From assembly GCF_016909575.1 (NCBI RefSeq), contig NZ_JAFBGA010000003.1:434001-498000 (forward strand): a DNA stretch of 64,000 bases. Direction: 5' to 3'. Source of the DNA: Streptomyces sp. HB132 (GTDB lineage Bacteria; Actinomycetota; Actinomycetes; Streptomycetales; Streptomycetaceae). Under the pieces are notes generated by a model that saw only the letters and a program-made list of their open reading frames with translations, made no database searches and was not told the origin of the DNA. A program made the translations under genes and the position numbers. Below, piece by piece: positions 25,637-34,159 of this stretch. The number at the start of each line of letters is the position of its first letter. Within the stretch, counting starts at the first letter, position 1.

Positions 25637-26410
25637 GTGCGCGACACCGCCGTGACCCCCGGAGGCGACCGGATCCGCTGGGTGGAGCTGCCCGGACAGG
25701 AGCCGGCCCGTGTCTACGTGCACGGCCTCGGCGCCACCTCCCCCGCCTACTTCGCACAGGCGGCCGCCCACCCACTGCTCACCGGCCGCAGGTCGCTGCT
25801 CGTCGACCTGCTGGGGCACGGCATCAGCGACCGGCCGACGGACTTCGACTACCGCCTGGAATCACACGCCGACGCGCTTGCCGCCGCGCTGACGTACGCG
25901 GGCGTCACGGGCGCGGAGTTGGTCGCGCACAGCATGGGCGGTTCGGTCGCCGTGGTCCTGGCGTCCCGTCACCCACGGCTGGTGTCGCGCCTGGTGCTGG
26001 TGGACGCGAATCTCGACCCCGTGACGCCGGTGTCCGGAGCCCCGGGGAGCAGCGGGATCGCCGCTCTCTCCGAGCCCGACTTCCTGGCGGGCGGCTGGCA
26101 GCACATCCGCGACCTGGCGGGCCCGCACTGGTGGTCCACGATGCGTCTGACCGGCCTGGAGGCCCTCCACCGAAGCGCCGTGCACCTGACCCGAGGGACC
26201 ACTCCCACGATGCGCGAGCTACTGCTGGGGCTGAGCATCCCGCGAACGTTCCTGTACCCGGAGGCCGACGGCTCCCCCACCGGGGCAGACACCCTCTCCG
26301 AGGCCGGTGTGCGGGTGGTCCCGGTCCCGGACTGCGGGCACAACATCATGCTGGACCAGCCGGACGCGTTCGCACGGGAGACCGCTGCCGCGCTCTCGGC
26401 GGACGGCTGA
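25637..26410 (+). CDS. alpha/beta hydrolase
   Basis: 257-residue alpha/beta-hydrolase fold. The oxyanion region is VYVHGLGATSPAYF, the nucleophile elbow AHSMGGS near residue 97, the acid likely in FLYPEADGSPTG, and the base His in PDCGHNIMLDQP. GTG 25637 is used because GGAGGAG lies seven bases upstream; upstream in-frame starts lack one. No leader peptide is seen, so it is cytoplasmic. The substrate is unknown, and no pathway genes are adjacent. Confidence 0.88.
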   Translation: MRDTAVTPGGDRIRWVELPGQEPARVYVHGLGATSPAYFAQAAAHPLLTGRRSLLVDLLGHGISDRPTDFDYRLESHADALAAALTYAGVTGAELVAHSMGGSVAVVLASRHPRLVSRLVLVDANLDPVTPVSGAPGSSGIAALSEPDFLAGGWQHIRDLAGPHWWSTMRLTGLEALHRSAVHLTRGTTPTMRELLLGLSIPRTFLYPEADGSPTGADTLSEAGVRVVPVPDCGHNIMLDQPDAFARETAAALSADG

Positions 26411-26413
26411 GGG

Positions 26414-26674
26414 TCAGCGGTCCGGAAGTTCCTCCGAGCCGAAGATCTCTTCGGCGGTGGTGGCATGGACGGCACGGATCAGCCACTGACGGGACAGTTC
26501 CGAGTCGGTGCAGGTGGTGATCTTCTCGCGGGTGGCGTCGGTGATCTCGATGCCGCGGGCGCCGAGGAGGATCAGGATGCTCTCGCTGCGAGCTTGGGCG
26601 CGGCCCTGCGCGCGGCCCTCCTCCCGGATCTCCTCGGAGAGAGGCGAGATGTAGAAGGAGGGATCCACGGCCAC
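26414..26674 (-). pseudogene. C-terminal fragment of an Rpn-like PD-(D/E)XK family protein
   Basis: 86 residues nearly collinear with the last ~90 residues of the neighbouring gene at 26746. Both have AVD.SFY.SPLSE.IR, then L..RGI.I.D.TREKIT.CTD.EL, and end with A.T..EIFG. The similarity extends upstream at DNA level into QQWRNL, then breaks off about 45 bases from the end of the neighbour. The nuclease core is missing. This is the remains of a tandem duplication. Confidence 0.75.
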
Positions 26675-26745
26675 CAGGTTCCTCCACTGTTGCGCGGCGG
26701 GGGATGCTGGGTGCCGCAGAGGGAACCCGGCATCGGAACGACTTG

Positions 26746-27633
26746 TTAACGATCAGTGGAGGGCGCCTCGCCGAAGATCTCGTCCCCTGTGGCGGCAAGG
26801 GCGGCGCGAACCAACCACTGGCTGAGGAGTTCCGGATCGGTGCAGGCTGTGATCTTCTCTCGGGTCCGGTCGCTGATCGCGATGCCGCGTGCGTCGAGGA
26901 CGAGCAGGACGTCTGCGGAGCCTCTTTTGGCGCGGGCCTCGTCCCGGATTCCTTCGGAGAGCGGCGAAGTGTAGAAGGAGAGATCCACGGCCACCAGGTT
27001 CCTCCACTGTTGTGCGGCAGGGCGGTTGCCCAGGCCTTGTGCGATGAGTTCGACGAACGGTTCGGCGATCGATTCCGGTGTGTCGCGCAGGGCGACCGAC
27101 ATCGTCTTCAGTATCGCATCGACGTCCGGATTGTCTGCGTGTGTGATCGCGGAGAGTGTGGCGAGCGCGAGGTCCTTCCGGGCTTCGGCCACGTTGGTGA
27201 TGACGGGCATGTTGTGGGGGCCCGCCACCAGGGGGCGGGTGGTGACGGTCGGCCATTGGGGCAGGCCGATCGTGAGGGGCCGGGCTGCCCACGCGGCAGT
27301 CGCGTGATCCTGGCAGATCACGAGGAGCAGCACGGGGAGCCGGTACTTGTTGTTGAGGTACGTGACGTAGTAGGGCCAGCTGGCTGTCTTGCCGGGGTCC
27401 CTCTTGCCTTGGGCTTCGATGATGAGGAGGAACGGCCCGTCGTTCTGCGTCTCGATCCGCAGGAGGGTGTCGACGCGCCGTTCGAGCGGTTCGTTCTCGG
27501 TGAGGTCGACGGTCAGGGGCTCTGCCGACGCGAGGGGCGGAAGTTCGAGCCCGAGGACCTCTGGAAGCCGGGAGAACAGGCCCGGGTCCTTCTGAAAGAT
27601 GCGGTGCATCGCTTCGTGCGGGGCGCTGACCAT
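26746..27633 (-). CDS. Rpn/transposase-associated PD-(D/E)XK nuclease-family protein
   Basis: 295 residues of a family with many copies in streptomycetes. The start is MVSAPHEAMHRIFQKDPGLF. The nuclease-like core has ERRVDTLLRIETQNDGPFLLIIEAQGKRD. The Asp of RVDTLL and the Glu-x-Gln of LIIEAQG take the place of the D...ExK metal site, so the Lys is replaced by Gln. Rpn relatives are DNA endonucleases that promote RecA-independent recombination. Activity here is uncertain because of the changed motif. A damaged second copy follows at 26414. Confidence 0.75.
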   Translation of the reverse strand: MVSAPHEAMHRIFQKDPGLFSRLPEVLGLELPPLASAEPLTVDLTENEPLERRVDTLLRIETQNDGPFLLIIEAQGKRDPGKTASWPYYVTYLNNKYRLPVLLLVICQDHATAAWAARPLTIGLPQWPTVTTRPLVAGPHNMPVITNVAEARKDLALATLSAITHADNPDVDAILKTMSVALRDTPESIAEPFVELIAQGLGNRPAAQQWRNLVAVDLSFYTSPLSEGIRDEARAKRGSADVLLVLDARGIAISDRTREKITACTDPELLSQWLVRAALAATGDEIFGEAPSTDR

Positions 27634-27649
27634 GGGTTTCCGTTCGGGA

Positions 27650-28570
27650 TCAGGCGGCTGTGGACAGGTCGGTGCGGCAGTCCCGGCAGTGGCCGGGGCG
27701 CCGCGAGCGGAAGGCGCGGTCGCAGCGCTCGCAGTTCTGGAGCGGGATCACGATCGCGCCCGGGCGGGTGGGTGGCGCGAGGTCCTGGGCGCCGGGGAGC
27801 GGCGGCGGCAGAAGAGCGGTGATGCGGTGCCGCAGGAGCTTCGCCGGGTGGTTGAGCGGCACGGGGAGGTCGGCGGTGAGGGCGTGCCGGACGGTGTCGG
27901 GATGGGCATCGCGTTCGAGCCAGGTGACGACGCCCGGGACGAGTACGCGGATGTCGTTCTCGGACAGCACCAGCTGAGGCGCGTGACGTCGCAGGTCGGA
28001 GAGAAGCGCGGCTGCCGTGCGCTGGAGCTCCGGGGTACACGCCTGCGGCTGCGGGAGCGGTGCGGGTGCTGCTGCGCGGGCGGTGGGTGGCGGCACGAGG
28101 ACGGCGGCGGGTTGCGGCGGAGGTTGCGCGGGCGCCGGGATCACCAGGGCGGGCTCGCGCGGCGGGGACTCGGCCGCGCCGCGCGCGAACCGGGGCTTGG
28201 TGGCCGGGGCGGCGGGGGCGTCCGCGCCGGGCTGGTTGTACGAGACCGTGCGCGTCACGATCCGCCCGTCACCGAGGCGTACGCGGCTACGGTGCAGGTA
28301 ACCGGCCGCCTCCAACTCCCTCAGGGCTGCGGCGATCCGGGTCTCGCTCTCCGGGAAGCGTTCGGCGAGGCGCTTGATGCCGATCCTCGCTCCGGCCGGC
28401 AGCGACTGGATGTGCACGGCCAGGCCGACCGCGACGAGGGAGAGGCCGCGATGCTGGGCGAGGTGGTTGCCGATGACGGTGAAGCCTGCGGTGTGCCGGA
28501 CGTTGACGTGGATGACGCCCGATCCGGCGGGCTGAGCGCACGGGGGCGCGCTAATCTGCTGGGTACCCAT
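27650..28570 (-). CDS. helix-turn-helix protein with C-terminal zinc-ribbon-like motif
   Basis: 306 residues. The N-terminal ~100 form a winged helix: GARIGIKRLAERFPESETRIAAALRELEAAGYL, then a wing ending RIVTRTVSY. A long Pro/Ala-rich linker (about 105-170) is followed by a helical domain, then the C-terminal NCERCDRAFRSRRPGHCRDC with four Cys in CxxC...CxxC, likely binding zinc. It resembles helix-turn-helix proteins often found near Streptomyces accessory genes. It ends 16 bases before the Rpn-like gene and may be co-transcribed with it. The target is unknown. Confidence 0.8.
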   Translation of the reverse strand: MGTQQISAPPCAQPAGSGVIHVNVRHTAGFTVIGNHLAQHRGLSLVAVGLAVHIQSLPAGARIGIKRLAERFPESETRIAAALRELEAAGYLHRSRVRLGDGRIVTRTVSYNQPGADAPAAPATKPRFARGAAESPPREPALVIPAPAQPPPQPAAVLVPPPTARAAAPAPLPQPQACTPELQRTAAALLSDLRRHAPQLVLSENDIRVLVPGVVTWLERDAHPDTVRHALTADLPVPLNHPAKLLRHRITALLPPPLPGAQDLAPPTRPGAIVIPLQNCERCDRAFRSRRPGHCRDCRTDLSTAA

Positions 28571-28812
28571 CGGGAAGCCTCTACTTCCTCGGTGGTCAGG
28601 CCCTCGCTCGGGATTCCCGTCCCGGCGGGGGCCGTCTCATGTCTGTGGTGGTCGAGGCGAGCATATGCCCGACAACACATGCCAAATCCAGTTCAGTTGC
28701 CCTTTGTCACCCGAGTGAGTGACGAGGCCTGAACTACGGCGGGTTGGGTTGGGAGGGGTAATTTCCCCACGTCCTTAAAAGCTTTAGACATCGTGGGCCA
28801 CCGCGTCGCGGC
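28571..28812. other. intergenic region with dyads, no gene seen
   Basis: Lower-GC stretch that should contain the promoter of the helix-turn-helix gene. It holds an imperfect dyad GTCAC...GTGAC at 28706-28723, GCATATGC near 28671, and an AT-rich run CTTAAAAGCTTTAG near 28775. None could be assigned to a known regulator. Confidence 0.35.
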
Positions 28813-28844
28813 TCACCGGGTCGCGGGTCCCCGCGACCCGGTGA
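28813..28844 (-). terminator. strong hairpin terminator after the ATPase gene
   Basis: Perfect 14-bp inverted repeat TCACCGGGTCGCGG (28813-28826) and its complement (28831-28844), with a 4-base loop, directly after the stop at 28851. Confidence 0.8.
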
Positions 28845-28850
28845 CAGCGG

Positions 28851-29288
28851 TCACGGTGCGAGGTCGAGTTCGGCCCAGACCGTCTTGCGCGGGGCGGGCC
28901 CGACGTCGATGCCCCAGCGGTCCGCGAGCGCCCCGACGATCAGCAGGCCGCGCCCCGACTCGGCTTCACCGCCGGGCAGATCGAGGGTGCCGGGCGCGGG
29001 AGGCAGCCGTTCGCCCCGGGCGTCGGTCACTTCGATACGGAGGAGCGCATCGCGGAGGACAGCGAGGTACAGCCGGAAGTCCCGGCCTGCTACACGGCCG
29101 TGAACGGTGGCGTTGGTGGCCAGCTCGGCGACGATGTGCGCAGCCGACTCCGCGGGGAGCCCCCAGTGGGTCAGATGCGCCGTGGTGAGCAGACGGGCGA
29201 GTCTGGCGCCCCGGCGGGTGGGAGAGAGCAGCACGGTGAACTGCCGGGTCGGAGCGGAATGTTCGGTTCGGGTGATTTCTTGGGTCAC
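28851..29288 (-). CDS. anti-sigma-factor-like ATP-binding protein (HATPase_c_2)
   Basis: 145 residues with the GHKL ATPase fold of SpoIIAB/RsbW-type proteins: HIVAELATNATVHG is the N box, VTDARGE the G1-like box, and ESGRGLLIVGALADRWG the G2 region. Such small ATPases are very common in streptomycetes and often sit next to XRE and DUF397 genes, as here. GTG 29288 is the start. It diverges from the XRE gene, so the two share a promoter region of 164 bases. Whether it has kinase activity or a sigma partner is not shown. Confidence 0.88.
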   Translation of the reverse strand: MTQEITRTEHSAPTRQFTVLLSPTRRGARLARLLTTAHLTHWGLPAESAAHIVAELATNATVHGRVAGRDFRLYLAVLRDALLRIEVTDARGERLPPAPGTLDLPGGEAESGRGLLIVGALADRWGIDVGPAPRKTVWAELDLAP

Positions 29289-29452
29289 GTCACTCAGCGT
29301 GGCCTCCTTTGCTTACCGTGAAGTGAGGCAAGTCGGTTACGTACGGTGATTGTCCGGTCCTTGTCCAGTGCTGTCCCGGCTGTCCGGGGTGACTGCCGGG
29401 GGATCACAGGGGTTGGTGCAAGAACGGCAGGCGCGTCGGAAGTGGGGCACGG

Positions 29453-30331
29453 ATGAGCGTGGATGAGGCTGGCACGGCACGCGGCGGAGACGGAGCGGAC
29501 GAGACCGGCTGGGAGGTTGATCCCGACGACGAGTCGGGCTCGGCGCTGGTCGCCTCCGTGGGCCGTCAGATCAAGGCGTGGCGGGAGTCGGCGGGCATGC
29601 GGGCCGGTGAGTTCGGGGCCGCGATCGGGTACGGGGAGGACCTCGTCTTCAAGGTGGAGGGCGGCCGGCGCATCCCCCGGCCGGAGTTCCTGGACAGGGC
29701 GGACGAGGTGCTGGGGGCGGGCGGGAAGCTCGCCATGCTGAAACGCGAGATGGCGGAGGCGCGGTACCCGAAGAAGGTTCGGGAGCTGGCGAAACTGGAG
29801 GCGCAAGCAGTCGAGCTCTTGGCGTATGGGGATCACAACCTGCACGGGCTGCTTCAGACCGCTGAGTACGCGCGAGCACTCTTCGAAATGCGACTGCCCG
29901 CGTACGAGCCGGAAGCAGTCGAGCAGGCAGTCGCCGCGCGTGTGGCCAGGCAGACGATCTTCGAGCGCAGCCCGTCTCCCGCGCTCAGTTTCGTGCAGGA
30001 GGAAGCAACGCTCAGGCGCCCGCTCGGGGGCACAATGGTCCTGCGTCGCCAGCTCGAACACCTGCTGTCGCTGAGCCGATTGCGACAGGTTGCCATCCAG
30101 GTCATGCCGATCTCCTGCGAGGAGCACGCCGGAATGCAAGGAGAGACGCAGGTGCTGAAGTTCAAGGACGGAACGGCTCTGGGACGCTCGGAGGGGGCGT
30201 TCAACGGACGAGCGGTATCCGATCCGAAACAGCTTCGAATCCTTGAGCTGCGGTATGGCATGATCCGGGCCCAGGCTCTCACCCCCCGGGAGTCGCTGGC
30301 CTTCATCGAGCAACTTCTGGGAGAGACATGA
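29453..30331 (+). CDS. XRE-family, Scr1/WhiJ-like regulator
   Basis: 292 residues. The N-terminal helix-turn-helix is VGRQIKAWRESAGMRAGEFG, then YGEDLVFKVEGGRRIPRPEF. The C-terminal ~190 residues are the DUF5753-like domain, with NLHGLLQTAEYARALFEM and LRRQLEHLLSLSRLRQVAIQVMP. This is the architecture of WhiJ-like and Scr1 antitoxin-type proteins, normally paired with a small DUF397 protein. The stop overlaps the DUF397 start as ATGA, so the pair is translationally coupled. Relatives act in development and antibiotic control in S. coelicolor; the target here is unknown. Confidence 0.92.
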   Translation: MSVDEAGTARGGDGADETGWEVDPDDESGSALVASVGRQIKAWRESAGMRAGEFGAAIGYGEDLVFKVEGGRRIPRPEFLDRADEVLGAGGKLAMLKREMAEARYPKKVRELAKLEAQAVELLAYGDHNLHGLLQTAEYARALFEMRLPAYEPEAVEQAVAARVARQTIFERSPSPALSFVQEEATLRRPLGGTMVLRRQLEHLLSLSRLRQVAIQVMPISCEEHAGMQGETQVLKFKDGTALGRSEGAFNGRAVSDPKQLRILELRYGMIRAQALTPRESLAFIEQLLGET

Positions 30332-30537
30332 TCAGCGACCTGCACGCAGGGGAAGATCACGGGTTGAAGTGGTCCAAGAGCAGTTACAGCAGCAACAGCA
30401 GTGAGGCGGACTGCGTCGAGGTAGCGACCTCACCCGGGACGGTGCACGTTCGCGACTCCAAGAGCCTTCCCGGCCCCCACCTCGGGTTCACTTCCACCAC
30501 GTGGGAGACCTTCGTAGCCCACCTCTCCGTGGGCTGA
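30328..30537 (+). CDS. DUF397 protein
   Basis: 69-residue DUF397 protein. GLKWSKSSYSSNSSEADCVEV is the family signature, followed by VHVRDSKSLPGPHLGF and a C-terminal TTWETFVAHL. It is encoded in a 4-base overlap with the XRE gene. DUF397 partners (Scr2-type) modulate the DNA binding of their XRE protein, so it is best viewed as one half of a two-protein switch. Confidence 0.93.
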   Translation: MISDLHAGEDHGLKWSKSSYSSNSSEADCVEVATSPGTVHVRDSKSLPGPHLGFTSTTWETFVAHLSVG

Positions 30538-30837
30538 CCTCCCGACTGCCGCTGGATCGCGTCTACGCCAGCCTTACAGATCTCCTACGTGAGCGACGAT
30601 CACAAACTCGGATCCGGCTCACGGAAGATGCGGATGCGGCCTTCATCGCGCGCACCCATATGACTTCCCGGTCGGCGGTAAGCCGTTCCACCGCTCTGCC
30701 GACAGGGAGCGACCACGCCGAGGGGTGACTGTTGCGACTGATCTCGTACGCGGTCTGACTCGCCGCATGCACAATGCTCCCCGTACGCCGTGCGGGGGTG
30801 CAGCCTGGTTCTTCGTGGTGGCGGAAGGAGCTCGCGC
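30538..30837. other. 300-base gap, no gene supported
   Basis: No ORF with a recognisable product, no strong hairpin and no RNA gene are visible. It must hold the promoter of the MFS gene. AAGGAG immediately before 30838 is that gene's ribosome binding site. Confidence 0.4.
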
Positions 30838-32115
30838 ATGGGTTGGGGCGGCGGGCGGGTCTTACGCGATCGCAATGTGGCCTTCTACCTGAGTGGTGTG
30901 GTGGTCTCGGGCTTCGGCAGTTCCGCCATGGCTCTTGCAGCCGGTGTCTGGACCAAGTCGCTCACCGGGTCGGACAGTCTGGCCGCCCTGACGACCTTCT
31001 GCGTGTGGGCGCCGGTCCTGCTCGGCCCACTGATCGGCACGCTGGCCGACCGCACGCGTCGGCGGCCGCTGCTGATCTGGACCAATCTCGGCATGGCCGT
31101 AATCCTTCTGCCGCTTCTCGCCGTCCGATCCAGCGACCAGATCTGGATCCTGTTCGTCGTACTGACGTTGTACGGCACCAGTTCGGTGTTGCTGGACGCG
31201 GCGGAGGCCGCATTGGTGGCGGCCGCAGTACCGGAGACACTGCGCGGCGACTTCAACGGGCTGCGGATGACGGCGAACGAGGGGATGAAACTGATCGCGC
31301 CGCTTCTGGGCGCGCTTCTGTTCGTCCAGTTCGGCGGCCGTGCGGTGGCCCTTCTGGACGCGGTCACCTTCGTGCTCGCCGCACTGGCTTTCGCCTTCAT
31401 CCGTGTGTCCGAACCCGCGCCCCGCCCGGCCAGGACCCAGCGATGGAGCGCCCAGGCCGCCGAAGGGATCCGCTATCTGCGACATCACCCGGTTCTGTGG
31501 CGCCTGGTGCTGGCCGGGGCCGCGACCATGGGCGTGGCCGGGCTGAACGGGGCGTCGGTGTACGCCGTGGTCGACGCCGGTCTCCACCGTCCGCCGGCCT
31601 TCGCCGGGGTCCTTTACGCCGTGCAGGGCGTCGGCTCCGTAGTGATCGGACTCTTCGCCGGTGCGCTGCTGCGGCGGGTGCCCGAGCGGGTCTTCGCCGC
31701 GGCCGGAATCATGCTGTTCGCGCTGGGTGTCGCCCTGCGTGTCATCCCGTCGGTGCCGGTCGTCCTGCTGGCGAGCGCGATGATCGGCGCGGGCCTCCCC
31801 TGTGTGCTGATCGCGGCCATGACTGCCGTTCAGCGCGTGACCCCGGGCGAACTCCTCGGCAGAGTGGCGGCAACCGCCAGCACTCTCCTCTTCGCCCCCA
31901 ACGCCGTCGCCCTGGCTGCGGGGGCGGGCCTGCTCGCCCTCGTGGACCACCGCGTCCTGCTGGTCGGGGCCGGAACCGTCGCGGCCGCCGCCGCGGCCGG
32001 GTGCCTCCTCGGCAGCGACGCCCGAACCCATGGAGCGGCCCCCGCGCCGGAGGGATCGGTGCCTGTCCAGGACCGGGGCGCCGAAGGGTCCGAAGCCGCT
32101 CAGGATTCTCGCTGA
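30838..32115 (+). CDS. MFS transporter, MFS_3-like drug exporter
   Basis: 425 residues with about 12 membrane segments. The N-terminal half starts RNVAFYLSGVVVSGFGSSAM and has the loop GTLADRTRRRPLL, the MFS motif A. It resembles macrolide/enterobactin-type exporters of the MFS_3 group. ATG 30838 is taken because AAGGAG lies eight bases upstream; the in-frame start at 30790 would add a hydrophilic tail without one. The MerR regulator downstream on the same strand may control it. Confidence 0.88.
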   Translation: MGWGGGRVLRDRNVAFYLSGVVVSGFGSSAMALAAGVWTKSLTGSDSLAALTTFCVWAPVLLGPLIGTLADRTRRRPLLIWTNLGMAVILLPLLAVRSSDQIWILFVVLTLYGTSSVLLDAAEAALVAAAVPETLRGDFNGLRMTANEGMKLIAPLLGALLFVQFGGRAVALLDAVTFVLAALAFAFIRVSEPAPRPARTQRWSAQAAEGIRYLRHHPVLWRLVLAGAATMGVAGLNGASVYAVVDAGLHRPPAFAGVLYAVQGVGSVVIGLFAGALLRRVPERVFAAAGIMLFALGVALRVIPSVPVVLLASAMIGAGLPCVLIAAMTAVQRVTPGELLGRVAATASTLLFAPNAVALAAGAGLLALVDHRVLLVGAGTVAAAAAAGCLLGSDARTHGAAPAPEGSVPVQDRGAEGSEAAQDSR

Positions 32116-32202
32116 GCCGACCGTAAGCGGTGCTCGGCGCCATATCGCCGTCGGCCGTCGAAAACGATCAATGCTCCGGGCGGCACCGGTCGAGGAAAAG
32201 CC

Positions 32203-32233
32203 TTGAACCTCCAGTGACTGGAGGCAGCAGAGT
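32203..32233 (+). promoter_or_regulatory. MerR-type promoter/operator
   Basis: TTGAAC (32203-32208) and CAGAGT (32228-32233) are separated by 19 bases. Within this overlong spacer lies the perfect dyad CCTCCAG-TGA-CTGGAGG (32208-32224). Overlong spacers with a central dyad are the hallmark of MerR-family promoters. It implies autoregulation of the gene at 32241. Confidence 0.65.
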
Positions 32234-32240
32234 GGGAGCC

Positions 32241-33188
32241 ATGGACGTCACCACTCTCCACTCGATCGGTGAGCTCTCCCGGCGGACCGGCCTGCCCGTG
32301 AGGACCATCCGGTTCTACTCCGATTCGGGGGTGGTGGCGCCGACCACCCGAAGCCCCGCCGGTCACCGGCTCTACGACCTCGGCGCGCTGCGCCGCCTGG
32401 AACTTCTGCGCACACTGCGTGAGCTGGGCATCGACCTGGCCACCGTCAAGCGGGTACTGGACCGCGAGCTCTCGGTGGCAGCAGTCGCCGCAGCGCACGT
32501 CGCGGCCATGGACGTCCAGATCCAGGTGCTGCAACTGCGTAGAAGTGTTCTGCGAGTCGTGGCCGACCGTGGGTCCGATCCCGAGGAGACCAAGCTCATG
32601 CACAGACTCACGCAGTTGTCCGGCGACGAACGCCGCCGCCTGATCGACGATTTCATCGACGGCACCTTCGGCCCGGAGCCTACCGACCCAGCCGCGGTGG
32701 CCATGGTGCGCGCTGCCACACCCGACCTCCCCGACGACGCGTCCAGCGAGCAGGTAGCCGCATGGGTGGAGCTCGCCGAACTGGTCGGCGACCAGGGCTT
32801 CCGAGCCCGGATGCGCCGGGCGGCGGAGCGCCAGGCCTCCGGGCGCACGCTCGACATCGAGAGCGCGGCGGGCGAGGAACTGATGGAGTTCACCCGCCGG
32901 ACGGTGACCGAGGCCGTGCACGCGGGCGTAGGCCCGCTCAGCAGCGCGGCCGCACCCGTCGTCGAGGAACTGGTGCACCGCTTCGCCGAGGTGTTCGCGC
33001 GTACGCCCGACGCGGAGTTCCGGGACTGGATGGCCCAACGATTCGAAGAGGCGCACGATCCCAGGGTGGACCGGTACTGGCAGTTGGTGTGGATCGTCAA
33101 CGGCTGGCAGGTGGTGCCGAACTTGGTCCCCGTGCAGCCCTGGATCACCGAGGCCCTGCGAGCGGAACCCGCTCGGAGGGAGGCGTGA
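32241..33188 (+). CDS. MerR-family transcriptional regulator
   Basis: 315 residues. The DNA-binding domain starts HSIGELSRRTGLPVRTIRFYSDSGVV, then SPAGHRLYDLGALRRLELL. A coiled-coil (about 75-125) and a large C-terminal helical domain follow, as in effector-binding MerR proteins. The start is uncertain. ATG 32241 coincides with the likely transcription start (a leaderless message), while GTG 32232 has GGAGG seven bases upstream but would overlap the -10 region. It follows the MFS exporter, which it may regulate together with itself. Confidence 0.88.
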   Translation: MDVTTLHSIGELSRRTGLPVRTIRFYSDSGVVAPTTRSPAGHRLYDLGALRRLELLRTLRELGIDLATVKRVLDRELSVAAVAAAHVAAMDVQIQVLQLRRSVLRVVADRGSDPEETKLMHRLTQLSGDERRRLIDDFIDGTFGPEPTDPAAVAMVRAATPDLPDDASSEQVAAWVELAELVGDQGFRARMRRAAERQASGRTLDIESAAGEELMEFTRRTVTEAVHAGVGPLSSAAAPVVEELVHRFAEVFARTPDAEFRDWMAQRFEEAHDPRVDRYWQLVWIVNGWQVVPNLVPVQPWITEALRAEPARREA

Positions 33189-33312
33189 CCACTGGAGCTG
33201 GAACCGCAGGGCCACAAGGGTGGCAATCACCCGATCGGTGAATACCGGTCTATGGTCGATTCTCGCCCGGCCTCATCGGAGTTGAGGCAAGAAGAGGTCG
33301 GGCCGCAGCCGC

Positions 33313-33795
33313 TCACCACCGGAATTCACCTTCGTAGAGGCGTCGGTGCCACCATTCGCCATGCCACCGCAGGCGCCGGTGGGCGTGTGGGTCGGGCAAG
33401 GTCCGGCGGCGGAACTCTGCGTCCAGACACGCCACCACTCGACCGAGTTCCGCGCGGGACGGCTGTGGAAGCGAACGCAACACTTCCTGCAGAACGTCCC
33501 GGGCGTTGGCCACGTCGACGAGCGAGGACTCCGGATGGGGCGAGGCTGGGAAGCACAGGTCCAGGTAGCGGCCGGGCTGTCGCAGGAACGCCCGGTAGTG
33601 CCTGAGCGCGGCTTCCACCGCCCCCTCCCACAAGCCGTCCCGCAGCCCGGCCCAGGAGTCACCGTGCTCACGCTCCGTACGCTGAATCTCGGCGCAGGTG
33701 CGCTCGGACAACCCGGGAATTCGACAGGTCCAAGGGCTCCAGACGGGCGGGACCGGATTTTCGGCGCGAAGCGCGCCGGGCCGTCTACGCGGCAT
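33313..33795 (-). CDS. hypothetical protein
   Basis: 160 residues, hydrophilic and Arg/Trp-rich, ending LRWHGEWWHRRLYEGEFRW. Predicted helices run from residue 30 (LSERTCAEIQRTEREHGDSW) to 130. There are no membrane segments or known motifs. ATG 33795 has AAAGG four bases upstream. The third codon positions look coding. I do not recognise the family. It is convergent with the MerR gene. Confidence 0.55.
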   Translation of the reverse strand: MPRRRPGALRAENPVPPVWSPWTCRIPGLSERTCAEIQRTEREHGDSWAGLRDGLWEGAVEAALRHYRAFLRQPGRYLDLCFPASPHPESSLVDVANARDVLQEVLRSLPQPSRAELGRVVACLDAEFRRRTLPDPHAHRRLRWHGEWWHRRLYEGEFRW

Positions 33796-34103
33796 GTGCC
33801 TTTCGGTTGGTCATCATGCTTGCGATCATGCCGGACGGCCTGACAGCCCACAAGGCCCTGCGGCCCTCACGGCCTCCCGGCAAACTCGCACCATCCGACC
33901 TTCGCGGCTTGCGCTCGCCGACACCCCACTTGTCGAACGGGGCCTCGATGAACAGCAGCCCACACCCCGCTCTGTCGCGGACCCCCGACATCGGCGATGC
34001 AGCGTGCAGGGCCACCGCCGCTGTGGTCCACGCCGCAGTCGGACGCTCAACGTGCGAAAAGCGCCTGCCTGCGTGCGGTGGTGAGACCGGAGACGTAAGG
34101 AAG
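33796..34103. other. gap with no supported gene
   Basis: About 300 bases that should carry the promoter of the hypothetical gene (minus strand). Short frames on both strands lack motifs and ribosome binding sites. Confidence 0.4.
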
Positions 34104-34138
34104 GAGGGGTCGGATCCCCCCTCCGGACCCGACCCCTC
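34104..34138 (-). terminator. hairpin terminator of the aglA-lacI end of the maltose block
   Basis: Perfect 10-bp inverted repeat GAGGGGTCGG/CCGACCCCTC with a 15-base loop, 22 bases after the LacI-family stop at 34160. Confidence 0.65.
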
Positions 34139-34159
34139 ACCACCTGCTCCCCCGCCCCC

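Noticed and set aside
28706-28723. GTCAC...GTGAC dyad as a defined operator
   Set aside because: Only six of nine pairs match and no candidate regulator with such a site could be named.
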